From an uncultured Halieaceae bacterium (GTDB lineage: Bacteria; Pseudomonadota; Gammaproteobacteria; Pseudomonadales; Halieaceae): a stretch of 27,689 bases of DNA. A program made the translations under genes and the position numbers. Positions 1-7,378 of this stretch are shown here, one piece after another; the first letter of the stretch is position 1; each line of letters begins with the position of its first letter. Under the pieces are notes generated by a model, which was not told the origin of the DNA, searched no databases, and saw only the letters and a list, made by a program, of their open reading frames with translations. The stretch spans positions 1 through 27,689 of the forward strand of contig CAJXZI010000003.1 in the NCBI GenBank assembly GCA_913063005.1, read 5' to 3'.

Positions 1-491
1 AAGGCGTCAACCGCCGCTAGCGCCTCATCTGATGCTATCTCACCGCGCCGTTCAAGGTCAGCGAGTCGGCTGAGTGCAGTTTCTAAACGCCCTCTCGCTA
101 CGCGCTGATTACTCGTCAAAATCGAAAGCCGGATTTTTAGCTCACGTAATGCCCGGTCACGAGCCGCATCAATATCATCAACAGTACTGTAGCGTAGGAG
201 CAAAAACCGATCCCACTCGGCTAGTCGTGCACGCTCCGCTTCCGCGCTCCGCTGTAGCCGCTCGACCAGATCTTTGTCATTTAGCTCAGAGCTGCTCAGC
301 TGACGTGGAACAACTTCGATGACCTCACCGAGAGGATTTAGAACCTCGTATCCCCGGCCAGCGAACTTGGCGGGTACATGCCAATCAACGACAGTGCCGC
401 CTTCGTTGTTCTTATAGCGGTATAAGTTATCCGCATTAACGATCGAGCAGCTGAACAACGCCAAGACCAACGCCAGTCGCTTAAACACCAT
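1..491 (-). CDS. DUF4124-like secreted protein (3' end outside window)
   Basis: This open frame runs off the left edge, so only the first ~163 residues are visible. It begins with a Sec-type signal peptide (MVFKRLALVLALFSCSIVNA). The mature part starts LYRYKNNEGGTVVDWHVPAK, the layout of DUF4124 domains, in which a short beta-rich 'YkW.d.nG...y.d' motif follows the signal. The next ~110 residues are rich in Arg, Glu, Ala and Leu and probably form a helical or coiled-coil region. The ATG lies inside the last codons of pyrE, giving an 11-nt overlap that suggests co-transcription and translational coupling. The molecular function of DUF4124 proteins is not known, and an envelope location is inferred only from the signal peptide. 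The frame was translated by hand from the minus strand; identification as DUF4124 is by pattern. Confidence 0.75.
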   Translation of the reverse strand, partial: MVFKRLALVLALFSCSIVNADNLYRYKNNEGGTVVDWHVPAKFAGRGYEVLNPLGEVIEVVPRQLSSSELNDKDLVERLQRSAEAERARLAEWDRFLLLRYSTVDDIDAARDRALRELKIRLSILTSNQRVARGRLETALSRLADLERRGEIASDEALAAVDA

Positions 492-1128
492 ATTGCTCCC
501 GGTACGCATTCATTTTCCGCAAACTAGCCTCAAGGCCCGCTTGAGATTCGAGCCACTCGATTATGTCATGCATGTTTATAACAGAAGTTACCGTCAAGCC
601 AAGGGTAGCTTGAACTTCCTCTACAGCCGACTGCTCCCCCACACCACGCTCGCAACGATCAAGACCGATGACAACACCCACGGGATTCGCGCCGCATTCT
701 CTGATGAGCTCAACAGAATGACGAATGGCCGTCCCTGCGGTAATGACATCATCAATGATTAGAATATCACCCTGCAAAGGGGCACCTAACAGAATCCCTC
801 CCTCACCGTGTGTTTTCGGCTCTTTTCTATCAAAGGTGATCGCAAGATCTTTTCCGTAATCTCGTTGCAGCGCAATACCCGCCGCTGTTGCCAGTGGAAT
901 GCCTTTATAGGCGGGGCCAAAGAGACCATCTAGATGTTCCAGCATCGGCTGCGCTGCTTTAGCGTAACAAGCGCCCAACGTTGCCATCGCCTCACCGCTC
1001 GAAAAAACGCCAGCATTAAAAAAGTACGGACTTACGCGACCAGATTTCAACGTAAACTCACCAAACTTTAGCGCCCCAAAACGGATAGCTAGCTCGATAA
1101 ACTGATGTTTGCTTTCTGATTCCTGCAT
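481..1128 (-). CDS. pyrE: Orotate phosphoribosyltransferase
   Basis: PyrE joins orotate to PRPP to make orotidine 5'-monophosphate, the fifth step of de novo pyrimidine synthesis, in the cytoplasm. The 215-residue product matches the gammaproteobacterial enzyme throughout. It has KFGEFTLKSGRVSPYFFNAG at residues 21-40, GPAYKGIPLA at 71-80, the catalytic flexible loop (DRKEPKTHGEGG, about 100-111) and the PRPP-binding loop DILIIDDVITAGTAI (121-135). The frame stays open for 27 more codons upstream, but the ATG at 1128 has a GGAG ribosome site and matches the usual family length (E. coli 213), so I use it. It is divergent from crc, as in Pseudomonas, and is followed by an overlapping DUF4124-like gene. 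Confidence 0.97.
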   Translation of the reverse strand: MQESESKHQFIELAIRFGALKFGEFTLKSGRVSPYFFNAGVFSSGEAMATLGACYAKAAQPMLEHLDGLFGPAYKGIPLATAAGIALQRDYGKDLAITFDRKEPKTHGEGGILLGAPLQGDILIIDDVITAGTAIRHSVELIRECGANPVGVVIGLDRCERGVGEQSAVEEVQATLGLTVTSVINMHDIIEWLESQAGLEASLRKMNAYREQYGV

Positions 1129-1216
1129 CAAAAGGCTCCAATGAAACGCCAAAATAAAATGGTAAAGATTTAACCAAGCGATGTCTTGGCGTTTTAAGTC
1201 ACAAACCAACTGGCGT

Positions 1217-1226
1217 AGTATACCTG
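1217..1226 (-). promoter_or_regulatory. Candidate pyrE -10 region
   Basis: On the minus strand this reads CAGGTATACT. TATACT is a good sigma-70 -10 hexamer, placed so that transcription would begin about 80 nt before the pyrE ATG. The -35 region at 16-17 nt spacing (around TGTTTC) is poor. The same 10-mer occurs upstream of purE at 23701-23710, also on the minus strand. This is a motif match only. Confidence 0.35.
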
Positions 1227-1248
1227 CGATGCTATTTGGGAAACAGAA

Positions 1249-2004
1249 ATGAAGGTGTTGTCACTGGTGGTAGATGGCCTTGAGCGCGCTCGCGAAGATG
1301 GGCTCGTGCCATGGGTATTTCAGCAAGGTGCTGACATCATCTGCTTACAAGATACGCGTTGCTCCGAATATTCACTTACCTCGAACGATTTTTTCCCGAG
1401 CGACTATCACGCGTATTTTGCTGATAACTACGATAACCACCGAATCAATGGCGTCGCTATCTATTGTCGAGAAATGCCAAAGGCCATCATGTTTGGCTTA
1501 GGATTCATGGATTACGACCCTCTGGGTCTGTATATCCAAGCAGATTACGCCGAATGCAGCGTTGGTAGTATTTTGGTGCCGTCATCAAGGTCAGAAAATG
1601 CCACTCAAAAGATGCATTTCCTCAATCAGCTCAGTGGCCATCTACAGAAAGTACGCAATAAAAAGCGTGAATTCATCCTCTGTGGTGGATGGGAGCTTGC
1701 GTGGCAACCTAGAGACGCCGAAGAGTCGGGTAACCGACTTGATATCACCGGGTTCAGCATTGAAGAACGAGACTGGCTAGGTTCACTCTACCGGGCTGGC
1801 TACACGGATGCCTTCCGGCAAGTCGACCACGAAGAAGACGATTTCACATGGTGGCCTGAGGGTGACGACAAGCCTGGCCTGCGAACTGACACCCATATCA
1901 TTTCCGATGGGCTTGCCGAGAGGGTTACAGCGGCTTACGTCGAGAGCGAAGAGGCTTTTTCCAGCCACGCGCCCGTAATTATCGACTACGACATCACCCT
2001 ATGA
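1249..2004 (+). CDS. crc: Crc, catabolite repression control protein (exonuclease III-like fold)
   Basis: The 251-residue protein has the endonuclease/exonuclease/phosphatase fold and aligns by eye with Pseudomonas Crc over its length: ADIICLQDTR (about 28-37), GVAIYCR, KAIMFGLGF, a KKREFILCGG segment, a TWWPEGDD segment and the terminal SHAPVIIDYDITL. Catalytic positions of true exonuclease III are changed. The metal-binding Glu of 'LQET' is Asp35, and the 'GDFN' motif is GGWE. This fits Crc, which has no nuclease activity and instead helps Hfq bind A-rich targets and block translation during carbon catabolite repression. Its place divergent to pyrE and next to rph is the Pseudomonas arrangement. 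The stop overlaps the convergent rph stop by 6 nt. A repressor role in this organism is inferred from family and context. Confidence 0.88.
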   Translation: MKVLSLVVDGLERAREDGLVPWVFQQGADIICLQDTRCSEYSLTSNDFFPSDYHAYFADNYDNHRINGVAIYCREMPKAIMFGLGFMDYDPLGLYIQADYAECSVGSILVPSSRSENATQKMHFLNQLSGHLQKVRNKKREFILCGGWELAWQPRDAEESGNRLDITGFSIEERDWLGSLYRAGYTDAFRQVDHEEDDFTWWPEGDDKPGLRTDTHIISDGLAERVTAAYVESEEAFSSHAPVIIDYDITL

Positions 2005-2736
2005 TGTAGCCAGTACCGCTAGTTGTGCCGCATTAAGCTCGGCGCCTGCCGCTTCTGCAAGATCTAACAATGCGTTCAATTCGCTTCGGCTAAAAACCTG
2101 CTCTTCGGCTGTTCCCTGTACTTCAATGAGACCACCATCAGCCAACATAACAATATTCATATCGCTGTCCGCGGTTGAGTCTTCAGGATAATCCAGATCC
2201 AAAATCGGCGTGCCTCGCCACATCCCTACGGATACTGCGCAAACCATGCTTCTCAGAGGGTCATTTTTTAACTCTCCAGAACGCTGCAAAGCATTGAGCG
2301 CAGAAACGACCGCAACACTCGCTCCTGTAATGGCTGTGGTTCGGGTACCGCCGTCAGCTTGAAGCACATCACAATCAATGGTGATCGTTCGTTCGCCGAG
2401 CTTTTTTAAATCAATGCTTGCACGCAGCGATCGACCAATGAGCCGTTGGATTTCGACAGTGCGCCCACTCTGCTTGCCCCGCACGGCCTCCCTATCGACT
2501 CGGGAGTTCGTAGAACCGGGCAGCATGCCATATTCGGCGGTTAACCAACCCTGGCCTTTGCCGCGTAAGAACCCGGGCACCCCCTCACTTACAGAGGCGG
2601 TGCACAACACGCGCGTCTCACCAAAAGATGCAAGAACACTTCCCGCTGCCTGCTTGGTAAATCCCAGCTCAAACGAAACTTCACGCATTTGATCTGGTCG
2701 TCGTCCACTCGGTCTCTCACATGAAGTTGATGTCAT
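1999..2736 (-). CDS. rph: Ribonuclease PH
   Basis: RNase PH is a phosphate-dependent 3'-5' exoribonuclease that trims the 3' ends of tRNA precursors and takes part in rRNA decay; the active form is a ring of six subunits. The 245 residues show the family signature blocks: an N-terminal RPSGRRPDQMREV, GSVLASFGETRVLCTASV, GWLTAEYGMLPGSTNSR, GRTVEIQRLIGRSLRA, the catalytic-site CDVLQADGGTRTTAITGA, and DLDYPEDSTADSDMN near the C-terminus. The frame is open for 42 codons upstream, but the ATG at 2736 follows an AGGCGAG ribosome site and gives the usual length (E. coli ~238). The gene is divergent from yicC and convergent with crc. Confidence 0.96.
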   Translation of the reverse strand: MTSTSCERPSGRRPDQMREVSFELGFTKQAAGSVLASFGETRVLCTASVSEGVPGFLRGKGQGWLTAEYGMLPGSTNSRVDREAVRGKQSGRTVEIQRLIGRSLRASIDLKKLGERTITIDCDVLQADGGTRTTAITGASVAVVSALNALQRSGELKNDPLRSMVCAVSVGMWRGTPILDLDYPEDSTADSDMNIVMLADGGLIEVQGTAEEQVFSRSELNALLDLAEAAGAELNAAQLAVLATS

Positions 2737-2783
2737 TTCTCGCCTTTTTGTTGAGGGGTCTGTCGCAATAGATGTGCCTGAAC

Positions 2784-2800
2784 AGTCTACTTGATAGACT
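2784..2800. repeat. Perfect inverted repeat in the rph/yicC divergent promoter region
   Basis: AGTCTA-CTTGA-TAGACT is a perfect 6-bp palindrome around a 5-bp spacer, lying 30 bp before the yicC start and about 48 bp before the rph start. The arrangement suits a dimeric regulator binding site or a promoter-overlapping operator. I do not recognise a specific regulator, and chance cannot be excluded for a repeat this short. Confidence 0.35.
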
Positions 2801-2829
2801 AACCACTTTGTTAAACGTCGGAGTATTCC

Positions 2830-3693
2830 ATGGCACAAAGCATGACAGGCTTTGCCAACCAAACCACGACCTTGGGCGAGTGGAAGCTGTCATTTGAGTG
2901 CAAATCTGTCAACAGTCGCTTCCTCGATGTAACGCTTAAACTGCCCGAAGCGCTCAAAGCAACAGAACCGCAGATCAGACAGGTGATTACCAACACCTTG
3001 TCCAGAGGCAAAGTAGAGCTGGCGATTCGCCTCGAGCGTGATGACAGCACACCTGAATCGCGAGTCAACACGGCACAGCTTTTAGAGCTTGAAAAGGCGC
3101 TAGAAACTATCCGAAACACCTTGCCCAATGTAAACGCGCCATCAGCGCTCGACATTCTGCAGATGCCGGGCGTTTGGGTGAGCGAGCAAACAGATACCGA
3201 AAGTCTTATTGCCAGCTGTTTGGACTGCGTACCCGACTTGTTACAGGCGTTAATTAAGCACCGGAAATCCGAAGGTGAGCGCCTCGAAGCTATGCTCAAG
3301 GAGCGATGCGTCGGAATCTCGACTCTTGTCGCCTCCTATCGTGAGGAACTACCGAAGCTCAATAGCGCGCACCAGACAAAACTTCGCGAGCGAATCGCTG
3401 CTCTTGACGTTGACCATGACGAGAAGCGACTCGAGGAAGAGCTAGCCTATCTTGCTAATAAATCTGATGTAGCTGAGGAGCTTGATCGGCTTGAGGCACA
3501 CATCGAGGCCATTTATGAGGCACTTCAAAGCGATGAGCCCTGTGGTCGACGACTCGATTTTCTCATGCAGGAGCTAAATCGTGAGGCAAATACACTGGGA
3601 TCCAAAACAACCTCACTTACCACTACGACTACCGCAGTAGAGCTAAAAGTGCTCATAGAACAAATGCGCGAGCAGGTACAAAACCTTGAATGA
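2830..3693 (+). CDS. yicC: YicC family endoribonuclease
   Basis: This is a 287-residue full-length YicC/YloC-family protein. YicC is reported to be an endoribonuclease acting on RNA, including destabilisation of small RNAs. Recognisable blocks are the N-terminal SMTGFANQTTTLGEW, SVNSRFLDVTLKLPE, and the strongly conserved C-terminal block CGRRLDFLMQELNREANTLG followed by AVELKVLIEQMREQVQNLE. Its central part is helical and charged. A GGAG ribosome site precedes the ATG. It heads a plus-strand run with gmk, rpoZ and spoT and overlaps the gmk start by 8 nt, so the two are probably translationally coupled. Divergent rph and adjacent gmk are common neighbours in gammaproteobacteria. Confidence 0.95.
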   Translation: MAQSMTGFANQTTTLGEWKLSFECKSVNSRFLDVTLKLPEALKATEPQIRQVITNTLSRGKVELAIRLERDDSTPESRVNTAQLLELEKALETIRNTLPNVNAPSALDILQMPGVWVSEQTDTESLIASCLDCVPDLLQALIKHRKSEGERLEAMLKERCVGISTLVASYREELPKLNSAHQTKLRERIAALDVDHDEKRLEEELAYLANKSDVAEELDRLEAHIEAIYEALQSDEPCGRRLDFLMQELNREANTLGSKTTSLTTTTTAVELKVLIEQMREQVQNLE

Positions 3694-4315
3694 CAGAGAA
3701 GACGTAAGTGGCCAACTCTATGTCGTCTCTGCGCCAAGTGGAGCCGGGAAGACATCGCTCGTCAAAGCACTGGTAGAGGCCAACGAGCAACTGGCGGTTT
3801 CGGTTTCTCACACAACACGGGCCAAACGTCCGGGAGAAGTCGACGGCATTAACTACCACTTTGTTTCGATAGCCGAATTTGGTGCGGTGAGAGAACAAGG
3901 TGGATTCTTCGAGTGGGCACAGGTATTCGACAATTTTTATGGCACCAGCAAGCAGGGCGTGCTCGAGCAACTTAATCAAGGCATAGATGTCATTCTAGAA
4001 ATAGACTGGCAAGGTGCCGCTCAGGTGAAACAACAAATGCCTGATGCTGTCGCAATTTTCATTCTGCCACCCTCTACTGCCGCATTGCGAGAACGCCTAA
4101 CAGGCCGTGGGCAGGACGACTCGAACGTGATCGAAAGGCGAATGCAGTCTGCGCGAGATGAGATCTCACACTTTGGTGAAGCTGACTATGTTGTCTTAAA
4201 CGACCGGTTTGAAACTGCGCTGAACGACCTGCAAGCCATCATAAAAAGTCAGCGACTATCTCAGCGCCACCAATCGATACGGCTGACCTCAGTCATTAAT
4301 GATTTACTGGGATAA
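3686..4315 (+). CDS. gmk: Guanylate kinase
   Basis: Gmk phosphorylates GMP (and dGMP) to GDP with ATP, feeding GTP synthesis and indirectly the (p)ppGpp pathway encoded just downstream. The 209-residue product has the P-loop APSGAGKTS (about 16-24), VSVSHTTRAKRPGEVDG for GMP binding, YGTSK, DVILEIDWQGAAQVK, the ILPPS segment and the lid RLTGRGQDD. No in-frame ATG exists near the conserved N-terminus. The best start is TTG at 3686, inside the last codons of yicC, with GCAGG about 10 nt upstream. The spacing implies that Gmk translation depends on YicC translation. Confidence 0.96.
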   Translation: MNDREDVSGQLYVVSAPSGAGKTSLVKALVEANEQLAVSVSHTTRAKRPGEVDGINYHFVSIAEFGAVREQGGFFEWAQVFDNFYGTSKQGVLEQLNQGIDVILEIDWQGAAQVKQQMPDAVAIFILPPSTAALRERLTGRGQDDSNVIERRMQSARDEISHFGEADYVVLNDRFETALNDLQAIIKSQRLSQRHQSIRLTSVINDLLG

Positions 4316-4391
4316 TGATGGAAGACCAAGTGTCGACAACGACTGCATGCAACCGATATACTGCGCGCCCATTTCGTTTCAGGAAAACCGC

Positions 4392-4649
4392 ATGGCACGC
4401 GTAACTGTTGAAGATTGCCTCGACAACGTCGATAACCGATTTGAACTCGTATTGTTGGCGGCTAAGCGCGCGCGTCAACTGAGCACAGGCGGCAAAGATG
4501 CGCTCGTGGAAGTCGAGTCAGACAAAGCAACGGTACTAGCGCTTCGCGAAATTGCCGAGGGTTTGATCACACCCGACATCATGGCTCGCGAGCACGAGCT
4601 CGAGGCAGAAGAGGAATTCGCTGCTAGCTTCGAGACTCCTGTACTCTAA
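4392..4649 (+). CDS. rpoZ: DNA-directed RNA polymerase omega subunit
   Basis: Omega (85 residues here) helps assemble RNA polymerase by clamping the beta' subunit, and forms part of a (p)ppGpp-binding site on the enzyme. The start MARVTVEDCLDNVDNRFELVLLAAKRARQL is the typical N-terminal domain. KATVLALREIAEGLITPDI follows, with an acidic C-terminal tail. The ATG at 4392 follows AGGA and matches family length; an in-frame upstream extension to 4299 is open but not conserved. It sits 76 nt after gmk and 44 nt before spoT, the classic gmk-rpoZ-spoT order, so a (p)ppGpp target subunit and the (p)ppGpp enzyme are made together. Confidence 0.95.
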   Translation: MARVTVEDCLDNVDNRFELVLLAAKRARQLSTGGKDALVEVESDKATVLALREIAEGLITPDIMAREHELEAEEEFAASFETPVL

Positions 4650-4693
4650 CCCGTACTCCAAGTAGCCCAGCCAAAGCTGAAACGCTAGGTCCC

Positions 4694-6907
4694 GTGTCAA
4701 CGCCGCTACAAGCATTAGGAGCCTCTCTCACTGACGTCTCTCGTCGGTTGCGGCTCCAAACAACCTCCCGGCCTCAACTCCTTCCAACGCACAATCAACG
4801 ACAGTCCCTGACTGGCTTCGAAGACGAGCTGAATACCTACTTGCCTCCCGCACAGGTAAGCCTGATAAAGCGCGCTTACTACTACGCTGAGCAAGCACAT
4901 TATGGTCAGGCGCGCCGTACAGGTGAGCCCTATGTAACCCATCCTTTAGCCGTAGCCACCGTGCTGGCGCGGATGCATATGGACCACGAAAGTATCATGG
5001 CGGCGCTACTGCACGATGTCATCGAAGATACAGGGGTTTCTAAAGAAGACATACGCACACAGTTTGGCGAGGAGGTTGCCGATCTTGTCGATGGTGTGAG
5101 CAAGCTCACCCATGTGGAATTTGATAGCGCGGAAATCAAGCAAGCCGAGAATTTCCAAAAAATGGCGTTGGCCATGGCGCGTGATATTCGCGTAATTCTC
5201 GTAAAACTCGCTGATCGACTGCACAACATGAGGACTTTGGGTGCTCTCAAACCCGAGGCCAAAAAACGCATTGCCAACGAAACACTCGATATTTACGCAC
5301 CGATAGCAACTCGACTCGGTATGAACGAAGTGCGCATGGAGTTTGAAGATCTTGGCCTGCGAACGCTTTATCCGATGCGAGCGCGACGAATCGAGGCAGC
5401 ACGTGAAGCTGCGCGTGGCCGTCGTAAACAGCTAATAGAAGATATTACAGAGCAGCTTGAGCAGGCACTCGCGCGCGACAATATTGAAGGCCATGTGGTT
5501 GGACGCGAGAAACACCTCTATAGCATTTATTCGAAAATGCGGGAAAAGCGTAAGTCCTTCTCTGACATCATGGATATTTTCGCCTTTCGCGTCATTGTTG
5601 ACGATGTGGATGCGTGTTACCGGACACTCGGAGTCGTGCACTCATTGTACAAACCCGTGCCAGGCGAATTTAAAGATTACATCGCTATCCCTAAGGCAAA
5701 TGGCTATCAATCACTCCATACCGTTCTTCGAGGAATGCACGGTGTGCCTATTGAAATCCAGATCCGCACGCGCGACATGGAAGATATGGCCAACAACGGT
5801 ATTGCAGCTCACTGGCTGTACAAGAGCAATCAGGACACTGCCAATATTCCACAGATGCGGGCTCGTGAATGGGTTAAAGGTCTGCTCGAGATGCAGCAAA
5901 CCGCCGGTAACTCGCTCGAATTTATTGAGAGCGTCAAAGTCGACTTGTTCCCAGATGAGGTCTATGTCTTTACCCCTCGCGGCAAAATTATGGAGCTCCC
6001 TAAGGGCGCCTGTGCAGTTGATTTCGCTTACGCGGTGCACACTGATGTGGGTAATCGATGCGTCGCCTGCCGGATCAACAACCAATTGGCACCGTTATCA
6101 GAGCCGCTTGAAAGTGGCGTTAGCGTAGAAATCGTCACATCGCCAGCGGGAAGGCCAACCCCCTCATGGCTGAACTTCGTCGTTACCGCCCGCGCGCGAT
6201 CTCAAATACGACATTTCCTAAAGCAACAACAGCACGAAGACTCGGTTGCGCTGGGGCAGAAGTTATTAACCAAAGCAATCGCCGCTCTATCGCCCGATGA
6301 TGTTATCGATGGCACTATTATCAAAACGCGCGTTGAAGAACATTACCCAGCATCAAACTACGAGACCATTCTGACTGATTTGGCGCTGGGTAATCAGCTA
6401 CCGCAAGTGGTGGCCGCAACCTTACTAGGACAATCAGGCGCATCCTTAGAAAACGATCAGAGTGCGATGGAGATCAAGGGTACTGAGGGTTATGTGCTTG
6501 TCTATGCAAAGTGCTGCTGTCCGCTGCCTGGCGATCCCATCGAGGGTTTCCTCAGCCCAGACCGCGGATTGGTTGTGCACCGGGAGACCTGTCGCAACCT
6601 CGATGATTTACGCGAGCAGCCCGAGCGCCTAATGCCGTTACGATGGGACGACCAGATCGAAGGGGCTTACCCTGTTGCTTTGAGAATTGAAATGGCGAAT
6701 CAGCGCGGCATGATCGCCACCTTAGCGACGAAGCTCAGCGCGATTGGCCTCAACATTGAACGAATTTCTACCCAAGACGAATCGGTTCACTTCTCAAATA
6801 TCATCATCGAACTGCAGCTCAACAGCCGAGTCCACCTGGCTCGCGTCATGAAGCGCATCCGCGTGATGGAAGGTGTCCGCAAAGTCGTTCGTTGCAGTCG
6901 GCGCTAA
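4694..6907 (+). CDS. spoT: Bifunctional (p)ppGpp synthetase/hydrolase SpoT
   Basis: SpoT degrades, and under some stresses makes, the alarmone (p)ppGpp. The 737 residues show all expected domains in order. An HD hydrolase covers about 60-200, with H83 and the HDVIEDT motif at 107-113. The synthetase spans about 265-380 (REKHLYSIY, FRVIVDDVDACY, KDYIAIPKANGYQSLHT). A TGS domain is at about 418-480, a Cys-rich domain at about 600-635 and a C-terminal ACT domain at about 660-735. The start is GTG at 4694 with AGG upstream. It gives about 38 residues more than E. coli SpoT before the conserved region, and no closer start codon is evident. The Cys-rich motif reads AKCCCPLPGDP, with Cys where E. 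coli has Arg. Both catalytic halves look intact, so bifunctional activity is likely. Confidence 0.96.
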   Translation: MSTPLQALGASLTDVSRRLRLQTTSRPQLLPTHNQRQSLTGFEDELNTYLPPAQVSLIKRAYYYAEQAHYGQARRTGEPYVTHPLAVATVLARMHMDHESIMAALLHDVIEDTGVSKEDIRTQFGEEVADLVDGVSKLTHVEFDSAEIKQAENFQKMALAMARDIRVILVKLADRLHNMRTLGALKPEAKKRIANETLDIYAPIATRLGMNEVRMEFEDLGLRTLYPMRARRIEAAREAARGRRKQLIEDITEQLEQALARDNIEGHVVGREKHLYSIYSKMREKRKSFSDIMDIFAFRVIVDDVDACYRTLGVVHSLYKPVPGEFKDYIAIPKANGYQSLHTVLRGMHGVPIEIQIRTRDMEDMANNGIAAHWLYKSNQDTANIPQMRAREWVKGLLEMQQTAGNSLEFIESVKVDLFPDEVYVFTPRGKIMELPKGACAVDFAYAVHTDVGNRCVACRINNQLAPLSEPLESGVSVEIVTSPAGRPTPSWLNFVVTARARSQIRHFLKQQQHEDSVALGQKLLTKAIAALSPDDVIDGTIIKTRVEEHYPASNYETILTDLALGNQLPQVVAATLLGQSGASLENDQSAMEIKGTEGYVLVYAKCCCPLPGDPIEGFLSPDRGLVVHRETCRNLDDLREQPERLMPLRWDDQIEGAYPVALRIEMANQRGMIATLATKLSAIGLNIERISTQDESVHFSNIIIELQLNSRVHLARVMKRIRVMEGVRKVVRCSRR

Positions 6908-6940
6908 TCAGTCCATAGCTTGAACACCACAGGTAAAACC

Positions 6941-7324
6941 ATGAACAATCGCGCAGTTATCAGCACAGCAGCCGCTCCATCAGCCATTGGCCCTTACTCT
7001 CAAGCCGTAAAGGTCGGCAACACAGTCTGGATCTCCGGCCAAATCCCGCTTCACCCTGAGACAATGGAAATTGTCGCTGGCGGTATTGAGGCAGAAACGC
7101 GTCAGGTCTTCGCAAACTTGCAGGCGATTGCAGAGGCCGCTGGTGGGAGCCTAGATAACTCGGTAAAAATCAATATTTCACTCACCGACTTGGCTAACTT
7201 CCAAGTCGTCAACGGTGTGATGGCCGAAGTATTCAATGAACCCTACCCAGCACGGGCCTGTGTACAGGTTGCGGCGCTTCCAAAAGGTGTGCAGGTCGAG
7301 ATCGAGGCCATCCTCGCAATTTGA
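6941..7324 (+). CDS. ridA: RidA, reactive imine/enamine deaminase
   Basis: RidA hydrolyses reactive enamines and imines, such as 2-aminoacrylate, released by PLP-dependent dehydratases, protecting PLP enzymes; it works as a cytoplasmic homotrimer. The 127-residue protein has the family features IGPYSQAV (17-24), SGQIPLHP (32-39), the substrate-binding Arg at 105 in YPARACVQVAALP, and E120 in VEIEAI. An in-frame TTG seven codons upstream exists, but the ATG at 6941 with AGG at good spacing matches family length. It follows spoT by 33 nt. The spoT-ridA-recG neighbourhood also occurs in pseudomonads; here an opposite-strand SDR gene sits before recG. Confidence 0.95.
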   Translation: MNNRAVISTAAAPSAIGPYSQAVKVGNTVWISGQIPLHPETMEIVAGGIEAETRQVFANLQAIAEAAGGSLDNSVKINISLTDLANFQVVNGVMAEVFNEPYPARACVQVAALPKGVQVEIEAILAI

Positions 7325-7378
7325 TCACGCCTTTTTTTATAGAAAGAGTCGCTTAAGTGTAAACAGCCGAGTGCCACG

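Noticed and set aside
74..322. 82-codon plus-strand open frame at the left edge
   Set aside because: The opposite strand encodes a signal peptide followed by a DUF4124-like domain running through this region; the plus frame has no family features.
5457..6128. 223-codon plus-strand frame inside spoT
   Set aside because: It is an out-of-frame shadow of a fully conserved gene.
7302..7338. Rho-independent terminator after ridA (CGAGG-CCAT-CCTCG and a run of seven T)
   Set aside because: The short stem lies inside the ridA coding end and is separated from the T-run by about 15 nt, so it is not a normal terminator.
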